Shown: piece after piece, positions 36,415 through 46,175 of the stretch
How the letters are laid out: the number at the start of each line of letters is the position of its first letter
Numbering within the stretch: position 1 is the first letter of the stretch
Assembly: GCA_002973575.1 (NCBI GenBank)
Contig: PVEQ01000003.1
Location: 186,001 to 250,000 of the forward strand
Direction: 5' to 3'
Source: Sediminibacterium magnilacihabitans
GTDB lineage: Bacteria; Bacteroidota; Bacteroidia; Chitinophagales; Chitinophagaceae
Length of the DNA: 64,000 nucleotides
Made by a program: the position numbers and the translations under genes
Notes under the pieces: model-generated
What the model saw: the letters and a program-made list of their open reading frames with translations, nothing else
Told to the model about the DNA's origin: nothing
Databases searched by the model: none

Positions 36415-37851
36415 ATGGATCAACTATTATCGGTTACCTCGGAAATCGGTACCCTGAAACGTTTATTGGTTCACAGTCCGGATAGCGGACTGGGAAAAGT
36501 AGTACCATCGAAAGCGCAGGACTGGTTATTTGAAGACATCGTTCACCTCGACACCATTCGCAAAGACGAATACGATTATTACACCAAATTATTACTCTAC
36601 TTCCTCGATCCTGAAAAGATCAATGGGAAACTCAGTACAATTGATGATCCTGCTTCCGACAGAAGTTTTTACAAACCTTGCCACCCTTCTTTTTTTCAAT
36701 CGGATAAAGTGATAGAACTGGAATGGTTACTGGCAAGCATACTGGACAGCCACGAGATTAGGGTAAAACTGGTGGCTTCTGTTTGTGCCATAGAAGGATG
36801 CACATACCGTGTGCAACAGGAACTGCTGAACTATACACCCAACGACCTGGCCAAAACATTTATCACCGGCTCTTCAACAGACAAGCACCTGCTGTTTGCC
36901 CCCATTCCCAATTTTATTTTCACCAGGGATATTGGCATTACCATCAAAGACCACTTCTTGCTCAACAAACCAGCCAAGAAAGCACGCACACGCGAAGCAT
37001 TACTGGCCAAGTATATTTTCTTCCATCACCCTTTCTTTGAAAAATGGAAACAGAATATCATTGAGCTGACCGACTCGCACCATGGCTTCCTGTTGCCCAA
37101 AGACGATGACGATCGCAAGATGACGCTGGAAGGCGGCGACATCATGGTAGTAAGCGATAACCATGTATTGGTAGGCGTTAGTGAAAGGACCAGTTCAGAA
37201 GCGGCAGCCAGGATCACCAATATCCTGTTTGAAAAAAACATCGTAGAAAAAGTAACCATCATCCGAATTCCCAAGAAAAGGGATTACATGCATATCGACA
37301 CGGTATTCACACAAGTAAAGCGGGATGTGTGGGTGATGCTGGGTAATTTCTCGCGCAAAGTCACCCGCCAGGAAGATGCCAATGCCATTGAACGCGTGCT
37401 GGAGATCAAGAAAGAAGAAAAGATCAAGATCCTGCAATTCCATAAAAAGCAACCTCATCACCCCATTACATTTGAAAGCCTGGAAGACCTGCTGACCGAT
37501 GTGAGCAAAAATGATCTGCATTGTGAAGGAGAAGTACAGTTTATTTTCTCGGGAAATAATGAGTTCCCTTATAATGCCAGGGAACAATGGACAGATTCCT
37601 GCAACCTGCTGGCCCTGAAAGAAGGGGTGGTATTGGGATACGACCGTAACGATAAAACAACAGAAGCCTTTCGCAATGCCGGTTTCAGGATCGTTTATGC
37701 AAAAGAATTGTTGCAGCAATTGGATGCAGGAACAGTGATCATTGATGAAATATCCGATACACTCATACTGATGCCATCGGCCGAGCTTTCGAGAGCCAGG
37801 GGTGGATTTCATTGCATGAGTTTGCCTTTGTGGCGTGAACCTTTACAATAA
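36415..37851 (+). CDS. Arginine deiminase-family enzyme
   Basis: 478 residues from the ATG at 36415. Guanidino-modifying-enzyme fold: LKRLLVHSPDSGLG at the start, NFIFTRDIGITI, LEGGDIMVVSDNHVLVGVSERTS, YMHIDTVFTQV (the HxD pair) and the catalytic Cys467 in ARGGFHCMSLPL. These are the residues of arginine deiminase, which converts arginine to citrulline and ammonia. It is longer than the classical ArcA (about 410) because of an insertion between residues 340 and 400. The next gene, five bases on, is a CtlX-like hydrolase that could act on the citrulline. Confidence 0.88.
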   Translation: MDQLLSVTSEIGTLKRLLVHSPDSGLGKVVPSKAQDWLFEDIVHLDTIRKDEYDYYTKLLLYFLDPEKINGKLSTIDDPASDRSFYKPCHPSFFQSDKVIELEWLLASILDSHEIRVKLVASVCAIEGCTYRVQQELLNYTPNDLAKTFITGSSTDKHLLFAPIPNFIFTRDIGITIKDHFLLNKPAKKARTREALLAKYIFFHHPFFEKWKQNIIELTDSHHGFLLPKDDDDRKMTLEGGDIMVVSDNHVLVGVSERTSSEAAARITNILFEKNIVEKVTIIRIPKKRDYMHIDTVFTQVKRDVWVMLGNFSRKVTRQEDANAIERVLEIKKEEKIKILQFHKKQPHHPITFESLEDLLTDVSKNDLHCEGEVQFIFSGNNEFPYNAREQWTDSCNLLALKEGVVLGYDRNDKTTEAFRNAGFRIVYAKELLQQLDAGTVIIDEISDTLILMPSAELSRARGGFHCMSLPLWREPLQ

Positions 37852-37856
37852 TACCC

Positions 37857-38771
37857 ATGCAACACAGTTCACATATACTCATGATCAAACCGGTGTGTTT
37901 CGATTTCAATACCGAAACAGCTGTGAACAATAGTTTCCAGGTACAATCGAACGACGAAACATTACAGGAAAAAGCGGCTGCAGAGTTCGACCATTTTACC
38001 AACCTGTTGCTGGACAATGGTATTGAACTGACTATTGTGCATGACACACCCGAACCGCATACGCCAGATTCTATTTTCCCCAATAACTGGATCTCTTTTC
38101 ATACCAACGGCACCATCTGCCTCTACCCCATGTTTGCTGTGAACCGCAGGCAGGAAAGAAAACAACAAGTACTCGACCGCATCAACGAGCAATTCAAAGT
38201 GGCGGGTATAGTAGACCTCACTGGTTATGAAAACAATGGGCTTTTTTTAGAAGGTACCGGCAGCATGGTGCTCGACCGGGATCATGCCATTGCTTATGCC
38301 TGCCTCTCGCCCCGCACGAATGCTATTGTGCTGGACGACTGGTGCAAACGTTTCGGATACAGGGCTGTTCGTTTTACCGCAACCGATGCCAAAGGTATTC
38401 CCATCTATCATACCAACGTAATGATGTGTGTGGCGGATGTTTATGCAGTGATCTGTTTGGAAAGTATTGCCAGCAACACAGAAAAGCAACAAGTGGTGCA
38501 AGCTTTACAAAGCAGCGGCAAAGAGATCATCGATATCAGCTTTGAACAGATGAATCGTTTTGCGGGGAATATGCTACAGGTACACAACAAGTACGGTCAG
38601 CATTTCCTGGTGATGTCGTCACAGGCTTTTCATAGCTTAACAAAAGAACAGGTACAAAAACTGGAATCGTTCAATCCCATCCTGCATGCCGATATTACTA
38701 CCATTGAAACCAATGGCGGTGGCAGCGCCCGTTGTATGATGGCCGAAGTTTTTCTTCCTACAAAAAGCTGA
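37857..38771 (+). CDS. ctlX: CtlX-like guanidino/ureido hydrolase (amidinotransferase fold)
   Basis: 304 residues. HILMIKPVCFDFNTETAVNN, DTPEPHTPDSIFPNNWISFH, FLEGTGSMVLDRDH and the C-terminal GGGSARCMMAEVF (catalytic Cys293) match the CtlX/citrulline-utilisation branch of the amidinotransferase superfamily. With the arginine-deiminase-like gene directly upstream, the likely route is arginine to citrulline to ornithine. The name is by family resemblance; a dimethylarginine hydrolase is the main alternative. Its last 14 bases overlap the convergent SDR gene. Confidence 0.82.
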   Translation: MQHSSHILMIKPVCFDFNTETAVNNSFQVQSNDETLQEKAAAEFDHFTNLLLDNGIELTIVHDTPEPHTPDSIFPNNWISFHTNGTICLYPMFAVNRRQERKQQVLDRINEQFKVAGIVDLTGYENNGLFLEGTGSMVLDRDHAIAYACLSPRTNAIVLDDWCKRFGYRAVRFTATDAKGIPIYHTNVMMCVADVYAVICLESIASNTEKQQVVQALQSSGKEIIDISFEQMNRFAGNMLQVHNKYGQHFLVMSSQAFHSLTKEQVQKLESFNPILHADITTIETNGGGSARCMMAEVFLPTKS

Positions 38772-39639
38772 GCTTTACGCCTTCTTCAAAATCAACCGGC
38801 GCATAACCTAATTCGCGGATGGCTTTGCTGATCTTCAATCCCGAGCGTTTGGCCCTGCGCACCGGCTCGGGGAAAGTATCGGAAGTAACGGGTTGGATCA
38901 ACGCACTGTTGAGCCCCAATGTCTTTGCCACAGTAAGCGCCATCTCATAAGGCGATACAATGTTCTTACCGGCCAGGTGGTACACACCTCTTGTATGATG
39001 TTCTATGATCTGCGTAATACCCAGACAGAGATCGCCCACATAAGTCGGCGTACGTTGTTGATCGGTTACTACTTTAATGGCCTTGCCTTGTTCCAGGTTG
39101 TTCTTCACCCAGTGTAAAAAACTGGGACGCATACCTTCGAGACATTTGCCATAAATGAAGACCGGTCGCACAATACAGTGATCCAATACACTTTGTTGCA
39201 GCAGTTGTTCTGCCCGCAACTTGCTTTCTCCATAGAAATTCAACGGTCCGGGTTCATCGTCTTCACTATGAGGGCCATCTTCCCCAAAAATGAAATCCGT
39301 AGAAATATATACAAAATGCGAATTTGTATTTTTAGCCGCATCTGCCAGGTAACGGGTAGCTTCTACATTGTATGCAAGGCATTTTTCAGTATCTGCATTG
39401 CACTCATCGGGTTTGCTCAACGCCGCAGTATGTACGATGGCATCGGGCATCAAATCGCGAATTATTTGCGTTACTGTACGAACATCCGTTAGTTCCAGTG
39501 AATGGTAACAAATATTTTTCACGGGTGAAAACCTGCTCTCTCCCCGTGAGAGTGCATGCACTTCAAACCCTTTACCAGCAAGGGATAGCGACAAATGCCG
39601 ACCTAAAAATCCGTTAGAACCCGTTACAATTATTTTCAT
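38758..39639 (-). CDS. Extended SDR / dTDP-4-dehydrorhamnose reductase-like (RmlD) protein
   Basis: 293 residues. Rossmann motif VTGSNGFLGRHL, DAIVHTAALSKPDECN, YISTDFIFGEDGP and the catalytic YGESK place it in the RmlD-substrate-binding group of extended SDRs. No other sugar-nucleotide gene is nearby, so it may not be a rhamnose enzyme. A near-consensus box (TAATCTTG, one mismatch) sits four bases before the ATG on the minus strand. Confidence 0.88.
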   Translation of the reverse strand: MKIIVTGSNGFLGRHLSLSLAGKGFEVHALSRGESRFSPVKNICYHSLELTDVRTVTQIIRDLMPDAIVHTAALSKPDECNADTEKCLAYNVEATRYLADAAKNTNSHFVYISTDFIFGEDGPHSEDDEPGPLNFYGESKLRAEQLLQQSVLDHCIVRPVFIYGKCLEGMRPSFLHWVKNNLEQGKAIKVVTDQQRTPTYVGDLCLGITQIIEHHTRGVYHLAGKNIVSPYEMALTVAKTLGLNSALIQPVTSDTFPEPVRRAKRSGLKISKAIRELGYAPVDFEEGVKLSFL

Positions 39640-39701
39640 TTTACAAGATTACTAATAATATGCAATTCACTATCCGAACTTGGCATTTACTATCAAATGC
39701 T

Positions 39702-39709
39702 TATTTTTG
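39702..39709 (+). promoter_or_regulatory. Promoter of the pfkA-pyk operon
   Basis: TATTTTTG matches TAnnTTTG, with TTGG at 39680-39683 eighteen bases upstream as a minus-33 element. The predicted leader is about 85 bases. Confidence 0.45.
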
Positions 39710-39799
39710 AAACTCCGTGTAGCAAGTACACTTTTAGTGGTTACAGGAACAAATATCAAAACCCATTAGTCGCATTAAAGAAGAATCGCATATCTAAAA

Positions 39800-40786
39800 A
39801 TGTCTGCAAGAAAAGTTACTAAGATTGGCGTACTGACCTCAGGAGGAGACGCCCCGGGTATGAATGCAGCCGTGAGAGCTGTAGTCAGAACCGGTATTTA
39901 TCATGGATTGGAAGTGTTCGGAATCATACGCGGTTACAGCGGAATGATAGATGACGACATTATCCCCATGGATTCCCGTTCTGTTGCCAATATCATCCAA
40001 CGCGGCGGAACCATTCTCAAAACAGCCCGGTGCAAAGAATTTTTTGAACACGAAGGCCGTAAAAAAGCCTTTGAGAACCTCAAGAAAAAAGGGATTGACG
40101 GATTGGTGATCATTGGCGGCGATGGCAGTTTCCGTGGCGCGCAAAAGTTCAGCAACGAATTCGATATACCCTGTATTGGTTTGCCCGGCACCATTGATAA
40201 AGATATTGCCGGTACCGATTTTACCATTGGATTCGACACAGCGGTAAATACGGCCGTGGATGCCATTGACAAGATCAGGGATACTGCCGACGCGCACGAC
40301 CGTTTATTCATTGTGGAAGTGATGGGCCGCGATGCCGGTTATATTGCGTTGCATAGTGGTATCGCTACAGGCGCTGAGAATATCCTCATTCCTGAGAGCA
40401 AGACCGATATGGAAGAACTGGTCCATTCGCTCACCGAAAAAGAAAAGCGAAAGAAACTCGTGAACCTGGTGGTGGTAGCCGAAGGCGATGAATTCGGTGG
40501 CGCCAATGAAGTGGCGGCCGTTATCAAAAAGCGCATACCTCAAGCCGATGTACGGGTTTGTATCCTGGGCCATATCCAGCGTGGCGGCTCTCCTACCTGT
40601 CTCGACAGGCTCATTGCCAGCCGCATGGGCTATCATGCAGTGGAATGCCTGCTCACCGGCAAGCACAATGTAATGGTAGGCATCGTAAACAACAACCTGT
40701 ATTATACACCGCTTGACAATGCCATCAAGGCCAAACAAAAAATATCGGAAGAATGGCTGAAGATCGTGAAGATACTCGCCAGCTAA
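39800..40786 (+). CDS. pfkA: 6-phosphofructokinase
   Basis: 328 residues, the ATP-dependent PfkA form. Motifs: VLTSGGDAPGMNAAVRAVVR (ATP site), IIGGDGSFRGAQKF, GLPGTIDKDIAGTDFTIGFDTA with the catalytic Asp in TIDKDI, and LGHIQRGGSPTCLDR (fructose-6-phosphate/allosteric site). It commits glucose to glycolysis. pyk follows after 39 bases, so the two irreversible glycolytic steps are probably in one transcript. Confidence 0.97.
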   Translation: MSARKVTKIGVLTSGGDAPGMNAAVRAVVRTGIYHGLEVFGIIRGYSGMIDDDIIPMDSRSVANIIQRGGTILKTARCKEFFEHEGRKKAFENLKKKGIDGLVIIGGDGSFRGAQKFSNEFDIPCIGLPGTIDKDIAGTDFTIGFDTAVNTAVDAIDKIRDTADAHDRLFIVEVMGRDAGYIALHSGIATGAENILIPESKTDMEELVHSLTEKEKRKKLVNLVVVAEGDEFGGANEVAAVIKKRIPQADVRVCILGHIQRGGSPTCLDRLIASRMGYHAVECLLTGKHNVMVGIVNNNLYYTPLDNAIKAKQKISEEWLKIVKILAS

Positions 40787-40825
40787 ACACTAACCCATTT
40801 ATTTCACCCCCCAACTGAATAAAAA

Positions 40826-42316
40826 ATGTCAAAGAATATAGATAAGTACCTGCACAAGGATATGAACAAAGAAGCGGGTATCGACCATGTAAACCATCGT
40901 ACCAAGATCGTAGCTACCGTGGGTCCCGCTTGCGATACATACGAAAAACTGCTTGAATTGGTACAGGCAGGTGTGAATGTTTTCAGGCTCAACTTCTCGC
41001 ATGGCAGTCATGAAGACAAGGCGCGCATCATTGAACATATCCGCAACATCAACAAAACCCAGCCTTATAATATTTCCATCCTGGCCGATTTGCAGGGCCC
41101 CAAGCTCCGTGTAGGTGAGATCTTAAACAACGCGTTGGAAGTGAAAGTGGGCGATATCCTCACATTCACCAATGAAAAATGTATCGGCACGCTGGAGAAG
41201 ATCTATGTTTCTTATCCCAACCTGGCCGGCGACGTAACAATCGGCAACATCATCCTGATAGACGATGGCAAACTGGAAGTGAAAGTAGTGAGCATTGAAA
41301 AGAACGGCGATGTAAAAGTAGTGGTAACGCTGGGCGGTATCCTTTCTTCCAAGAAAGGGATCAACCTTCCTGATACCAAAATCTCTTTGCCTGCGTTGAC
41401 CGAGAAAGACCTGGCTGACCTGGAATTCATCATTGAACAAAAATGCGACTGGGTAGCGTTGAGTTTTGTACGCAGTGTGAACGATATTGTTGACCTGAAG
41501 AGAAGACTCAGGGAGAAACAAAGCAAGAGCAAGATTATTGCTAAAATTGAAAAACCCGAAGCACTCACCAATATCCGTGACATCATTGTAGAAAGCGATG
41601 GTATCATGGTGGCCCGTGGCGACCTGGGTGTGGAACTGCCCGTAGAGCGTATTCCGCTGATCCAGAAAGAACTGATCCGTAAATGCCTCCACCGCGCCAA
41701 GCCGGTGATTGTGGCTACACAGATGATGGAAAGCATGATCGACCGCGTAAAACCCAACCGCAGTGAGATCACCGACGTGGCCAATGCCGTACTGGAAGGT
41801 GCCGATGCGGTGATGTTGAGCGGTGAGACCGCTACCGGCCAGCACCCTGCACTGGTAGTACAAACCATGCGCAAGATCATCATGGAAGTAGAAAGCAAAG
41901 AATACCGTTACAACCGTTCGGAAGACCTGAAACCGCAACCCCACTCTCCTTCTTTCCACAGCGATGCCGTTTGCTACAATGCCTGTAAGATCTCTGAAGA
42001 CGTGCAAGCCAAAGCATTGATTGGTATGACGCAGAGTGGTTATACCGCCTTCATGCTGAGCAGCTATCGCCCATCTTCTCCGCTGTATATCTTCACCAAG
42101 GAAAAAACACTGGTGAACCAACTGAGCCTCAGTTGGGGTGTACGTGCTTTCTATTATGCAGAAGAAGACAGCCTGGACGATATCATTTTTGACCAGATCA
42201 ATATCCTCAAAGAGCGTGGTTTTGTCAATACCAATGATGTGGTGGTGAATACTGGAAGCACGCCGGTGCACCTGCACCTTCCTACCAATATCATCAAGAT
42301 AACCAAAGCAGAATAA
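40826..42316 (+). CDS. pyk: Pyruvate kinase
   Basis: 496 residues. RTKIVATVGPACDTYEKL at the start, VFRLNFSHGSHEDKARII, ILADLQGPKLRVGEI, the signature IIAKIEKPEALTNI with the catalytic Lys, and MVARGDLGVELPVERIP. A C-terminal regulatory domain is present (about 365-496). It makes pyruvate and ATP from phosphoenolpyruvate. It is transcribed with pfkA and ends at an intrinsic terminator. Confidence 0.98.
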   Translation: MSKNIDKYLHKDMNKEAGIDHVNHRTKIVATVGPACDTYEKLLELVQAGVNVFRLNFSHGSHEDKARIIEHIRNINKTQPYNISILADLQGPKLRVGEILNNALEVKVGDILTFTNEKCIGTLEKIYVSYPNLAGDVTIGNIILIDDGKLEVKVVSIEKNGDVKVVVTLGGILSSKKGINLPDTKISLPALTEKDLADLEFIIEQKCDWVALSFVRSVNDIVDLKRRLREKQSKSKIIAKIEKPEALTNIRDIIVESDGIMVARGDLGVELPVERIPLIQKELIRKCLHRAKPVIVATQMMESMIDRVKPNRSEITDVANAVLEGADAVMLSGETATGQHPALVVQTMRKIIMEVESKEYRYNRSEDLKPQPHSPSFHSDAVCYNACKISEDVQAKALIGMTQSGYTAFMLSSYRPSSPLYIFTKEKTLVNQLSLSWGVRAFYYAEEDSLDDIIFDQINILKERGFVNTNDVVVNTGSTPVHLHLPTNIIKITKAE

Positions 42317-42331
42317 GCTGATATCATCTTA

Positions 42332-42369
42332 TTAAAAAGCTCACTGTAATCACAGATGGGCTTTTTTAA
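42332..42369 (+). terminator. Intrinsic terminator of pfkA-pyk
   Basis: TTAAAAAGC..CA pairs with TG..GCTTTTTTAA around a spacer of about 13 bases, ending in a run of six T. It lies 15 bases after the pyk stop and, being symmetrical in A/T tails, could work in both directions. Confidence 0.8.
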
Positions 42370-42470
42370 TGCCATTTACACACGCAAACGATTGTGCCTT
42401 TTAATGTTTCAACTCCAGATTGTTAGAAAGAGGCTGTACATTAGCAGCATTCTTTAACCATATTCACGTC

Positions 42471-44102
42471 ATGAAAAAAACATTGCTAGCTTTATTGATG
42501 CTTCCGCTGATGCAGTTACAAGCACAAAGTGTAAACATCATTCCCCAACCGGCCAAGATGGAAGTTGGGCAGGGTCATTTTACGATTGATGCCAATACCA
42601 AGATCATTGTAATTGGCGCCGGGATGGAAAAATCTGCCCGTTTCCTGAATGATTACCTGCAAAAATTTTATGGGTTCAATTTAAAGGTGATCAAAGGCAA
42701 AGCTGCTTCGGGCATTGTGCTGAAGCAGGCCGCCATGACAGACGGTGTGGATGGCGCTTATACCATGAACATCGACAAAAGCGGTGTAACCATTGCCGGT
42801 CATACTGAGAATGGTACATTTTATGGCATCCAGTCGCTCATTCAATTATTACCGCTGGAAAAAAGCAAAACATTCACTGTTCCTTTTCTCAGCATAGAAG
42901 ACAGGCCCCGCTTCGCATACCGCGGTATGCACCTCGATGTGGGCCGTCATTTCTTCCCCGTTGATTTCATTAAAAAATACATCGACTTCATTGCCATGTA
43001 CAAGCTCAACACTTTCCACTGGCATTTAACGGAAGACCAGGGATGGCGTATTGAGATCAGGCAATATCCCCGTCTTACATCGGTGGGCGGTTTCAGGAAC
43101 GGTACCATCATTGGCCGTTATCCCGGTAAAGGAAACGATGGCATCCGTCGTGGTGGTTTTTATACCCAGCAACAGGTGAAAGAAATTGTGAAATACGCGA
43201 GTGACCGTTACATCACCGTGATCCCCGAGATTGAATTGCCCGGTCACTCTTCTGCCGCTATCGCCGCTTACCCGCAACTGAGCTGCTTCCCAGATGAGTC
43301 TACCAAACATCCCGCCAAGACCGCATGGCATGGTGATTCTACCGGTAAGCAAGTGCAGCAGGTTTGGGGCGTATTCCCCGATGTGTTTGCTCCTACCGAG
43401 TATACATTCAAGTTCCTGGAAAACGTACTGGATGAAGTGATCGCTTTGTTCCCCAGCAAATACATCCATATCGGCGGCGATGAGTGCCCCAAAGAAAGCT
43501 GGAAGCGTTCTGCTTTCTGCCAGCAACTGATCAAGGAAAAAGAGTTGAAAGACGAGCATGGCCTGCAGAGTTATTTTATCCAGCGTATTGAAAAATACCT
43601 GAACAGCAAAGGAAGGCAGATCATCGGCTGGGATGAGATATTGGAAGGCGGTCTCGCGCCCAATGCCACTGTCATGAGCTGGCGCGGCGAGCAGGGCGGT
43701 ATTGAAGCTGCCAGGCAAAAACACAATGTGATCATGACGCCCGGCGGATGGATGTATTTCGACCATTCTCAGGATAAGAAAGAAGACTCTGTTACCATCG
43801 GCGGATATACCACCGTTCAGAAAGTGTACAGCTATGAGCCCATACCCAAAGAGTTGTCGGCCGAAGATGCAAAATATGTATTGGGTGCACAGGCGAATAT
43901 ATGGACTGAGTACATGAACAATGTATCCAAAGTAGAGTACATGATCTTCCCGCGCATGAGCGCCCTGAGTGAAGTGCTCTGGAGCCAGCAATCACAGCGC
44001 AACTGGAATCGGTTCGATCAGAAACTGCGCGCCGAGTTCAAGCGTTACGACTGGTGGAAAGTGAATTACAGCAAGGCTTATTTCGATCCTGCTAATAACT
44101 AA
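42471..44102 (+). CDS. Beta-N-acetylhexosaminidase (GH20), exported
   Basis: 543 residues from the ATG at 42471, which begins a clean signal peptide (MKKTLLALLMLPLMQLQAQ). A GH20b domain (about 20-145) is followed by the catalytic TIM barrel: FAYRGMHLDVGRHFFP, TFHWHLTEDQGWR, PEIELPGHSSAA and the catalytic pair D337-E338 in HIGGDECPKESW. It removes terminal GlcNAc/GalNAc from chitin or glycan fragments in the periplasm. The NagB-like gene 85 bases downstream would process the released amino sugar. Confidence 0.95.
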   Translation: MKKTLLALLMLPLMQLQAQSVNIIPQPAKMEVGQGHFTIDANTKIIVIGAGMEKSARFLNDYLQKFYGFNLKVIKGKAASGIVLKQAAMTDGVDGAYTMNIDKSGVTIAGHTENGTFYGIQSLIQLLPLEKSKTFTVPFLSIEDRPRFAYRGMHLDVGRHFFPVDFIKKYIDFIAMYKLNTFHWHLTEDQGWRIEIRQYPRLTSVGGFRNGTIIGRYPGKGNDGIRRGGFYTQQQVKEIVKYASDRYITVIPEIELPGHSSAAIAAYPQLSCFPDESTKHPAKTAWHGDSTGKQVQQVWGVFPDVFAPTEYTFKFLENVLDEVIALFPSKYIHIGGDECPKESWKRSAFCQQLIKEKELKDEHGLQSYFIQRIEKYLNSKGRQIIGWDEILEGGLAPNATVMSWRGEQGGIEAARQKHNVIMTPGGWMYFDHSQDKKEDSVTIGGYTTVQKVYSYEPIPKELSAEDAKYVLGAQANIWTEYMNNVSKVEYMIFPRMSALSEVLWSQQSQRNWNRFDQKLRAEFKRYDWWKVNYSKAYFDPANN

Positions 44103-44187
44103 CACCAAATCATTTCTTTTCTATCTTCAAAAGAGCGTGTACTTTAGCGAACCGTAAAAAACACTACACTACAAACACCTCACTAAC

Positions 44188-46086
44188 ATGGTTGATTCAT
44201 TCGAAAAAATCGCGGTTGCCATTTACCCCAGTTCCAAAGATGGTTCGCGTTACGTTGCGCAGCAGATCGCTCAGCTCATCCGCGAGAAGCAAAAAAACAA
44301 CCAGCTTTGCGTGCTGGGTCTCGCTACCGGCTCCACCCCCATCAGCATGTATGCCGAATTGGTTCGCCTGCACCGCGAAGAAGGGTTGAGTTTTAAGAAT
44401 GTGGTCAGCTTCAATCTCGATGAATATTATCCTATTGAAAAAGATGCATTCCAGAGTTACTGGAGTTTTATGCATCGCCACCTGTTCAATCATGTAGACA
44501 TTGACCCTGCCAATATTCACATACCCGATGCCAACTGGCCCAAAGAAGAGATCAAAAAGCACTGCGCTTTCTATGAAGAAGCTATTGAAAAACTCGGAGG
44601 TGTAGACCTGCAAATATTGGGTATCGGTAACAACGGACACATTGGTTTCAACGAGCCCGGTTCCAGCATCTATTCCAAAACCAGGCTGGTTAATCTCGAT
44701 AACGGCACGCGTTTGGCCAATGCTTACGAATTCCAGAACATGTCTAAAGTGCCCAGGCTGGCCATCACCATGGGCATCAGCACCATCCTCAAAGCCAAGC
44801 GCATTTTACTGATGGCATGGGGTATGAAAAGCGCCATCGTAGCCAAAGCAGTAGAAGGACATGTGACCGAGCAGGTGCCCGCAAGCATTCTGCAACAACA
44901 TGGCGATTGCACATTTGTGATTGATGAACCTGCTGCGCAGGAATTGACCCGCATCAAATATCCCTGGCTCGCAGGTGAAATCGAATGGACTTCGCAGATG
45001 ATCAAAAAAGCGGTAGTGAACCTGGGTCTCAAGTTGAAAAAATCTGTATTGAGTTTAACCGCTCACGACTATAACGAGCACGGCCTTTCTGATCTGCTGG
45101 TTGAAAAAGGCGATTCCTATGAGATCAACCTGCAGGTATTCTATATGTTGCGCGACAGCCTCACAGGCTGGCCTGGAGGCAAGCCTGGTGTAGTGTTACC
45201 CACGCATCCGGAAAGAAGCGAACCTTATCCTAAAAAATGCCTCATCTTCTCCCCGCACCCCGATGATGATATCATTAGCATGGGAGGTACGTTCATGCGC
45301 CTGCACGACCAGGGGCATGAGGTACACGTAGCTTACCAGACCAGCGGTAACATTGCGGTGACCGATGAATTCGTTACCCGTTTCCTCGATTTTGCAGTTG
45401 GTTTTGAAGATATGTTTGGTATCGATAACAACAAGAGCCAGCAAATACTTTCAGCGGCACGTACCTTCCTGGCATCTAAGAAAAAAGACGAATCCGACAC
45501 TTCTGAAATACGCGCCATCAAAGGGTTGATCCGCCGTTGCGAAGCCAAAGCTACCTGCCGCTATGTAGGTCTTACTGATGACCGTTGTCATTTCATGAAC
45601 CTGCCTTTCTATGAAACAGGTACTGTAGAGAAAAAACCCATGAGCGAAACAGATGTACAGATCACCATGGAGTTGCTGCGCAAATTAAAACCGCACCAGA
45701 TCTATTGTGCGGGCGATCTGGCCGACCCGCATGGCACGCACAAAGTTTGTCTCGATATTATTTTTGAAAGCATGCACCGCCTCAAAGCTGCCGGCGAATC
45801 CTGGATAAAAGATTGCTGGGTATGGTTGTACAAAGGCGCATGGCAGGAATGGGATATTTCAGAAATAGAGATGGCCATTCCTATGAGTCCCGACCAGGTA
45901 ATGAAAAAACGTTTTGGCATCTTCATTCACCAGTCGCAGAAAGACATGGTTCCCTTCCAGGGTACCGACAGCCGCGAATTCTGGCAAAGAGCGGAAGACC
46001 GGAATGCCAATACCGCCAACCTCTACGCTGAATTGGGCATGACCAAGTATGCGGCGATGGAAGCTTTCGTTAGATGGCATTATTAG
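44188..46086 (+). CDS. nagB: Glucosamine-6-phosphate deaminase (NagB) fused to a PIG-L/LmbE deacetylase-like domain
   Basis: 632 residues. The N-terminal half (1 to about 260) is NagB: GLATGST at 44-50, NLDEYYP with Asp78, and GIGNNGHIGFNEPG. The C-terminal half (about 345-632) is a PIG-L/LmbE Zn-hydrolase domain with the metal motif FSPHPDDDIISMGG near 354-367 and the later DPHGTHKVC. Together they could deacetylate and deaminate an amino-sugar derivative. Such fusions are known in Bacteroidota. It follows the GH20 gene. Its TAG stop lies within the first bases of palindromic element D. Confidence 0.93.
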   Translation: MVDSFEKIAVAIYPSSKDGSRYVAQQIAQLIREKQKNNQLCVLGLATGSTPISMYAELVRLHREEGLSFKNVVSFNLDEYYPIEKDAFQSYWSFMHRHLFNHVDIDPANIHIPDANWPKEEIKKHCAFYEEAIEKLGGVDLQILGIGNNGHIGFNEPGSSIYSKTRLVNLDNGTRLANAYEFQNMSKVPRLAITMGISTILKAKRILLMAWGMKSAIVAKAVEGHVTEQVPASILQQHGDCTFVIDEPAAQELTRIKYPWLAGEIEWTSQMIKKAVVNLGLKLKKSVLSLTAHDYNEHGLSDLLVEKGDSYEINLQVFYMLRDSLTGWPGGKPGVVLPTHPERSEPYPKKCLIFSPHPDDDIISMGGTFMRLHDQGHEVHVAYQTSGNIAVTDEFVTRFLDFAVGFEDMFGIDNNKSQQILSAARTFLASKKKDESDTSEIRAIKGLIRRCEAKATCRYVGLTDDRCHFMNLPFYETGTVEKKPMSETDVQITMELLRKLKPHQIYCAGDLADPHGTHKVCLDIIFESMHRLKAAGESWIKDCWVWLYKGAWQEWDISEIEMAIPMSPDQVMKKRFGIFIHQSQKDMVPFQGTDSREFWQRAEDRNANTANLYAELGMTKYAAMEAFVRWHY

Positions 46087-46087
46087 A

Positions 46088-46154
46088 TGTTAGATGACAG
46101 TTGTTAGTTGTTAGAATTATTCCCTATCTAACAACTAACAACTGTCATCTAACA
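46088..46154. repeat. Palindromic element D (perfect 28-bp inverted repeat)
   Basis: Arms 46088-46115 and 46127-46154 are perfectly complementary over 28 bases with an 11-base loop (ATTATTCCCTA). The arm is made of repeated TTAGATG/TTAGTTG-like units. It starts one base after the NagB stop and ends nine bases before the promoter box of the next gene. This is the longest copy of the family. Confidence 0.93.
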
Positions 46155-46163
46155 ACTCTTACG

Positions 46164-46171
46164 TACTTTTG
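46164..46171 (+). promoter_or_regulatory. Minus-7 box of the PAP2 gene, predicted leaderless start
   Basis: TACTTTTG matches TAnnTTTG; four bases (TCCG) separate it from ATG at 46176. The spacing equals that seen at ubiX and at the antitoxin-like gene. Confidence 0.5.
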
Positions 46172-46175
46172 TCCG

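Noticed and set aside
41123-42277. Long minus-strand frame of 384 codons inside pyk
   Set aside because: His/Phe-rich nonsense protein antisense to an intact, well-conserved pyruvate kinase.
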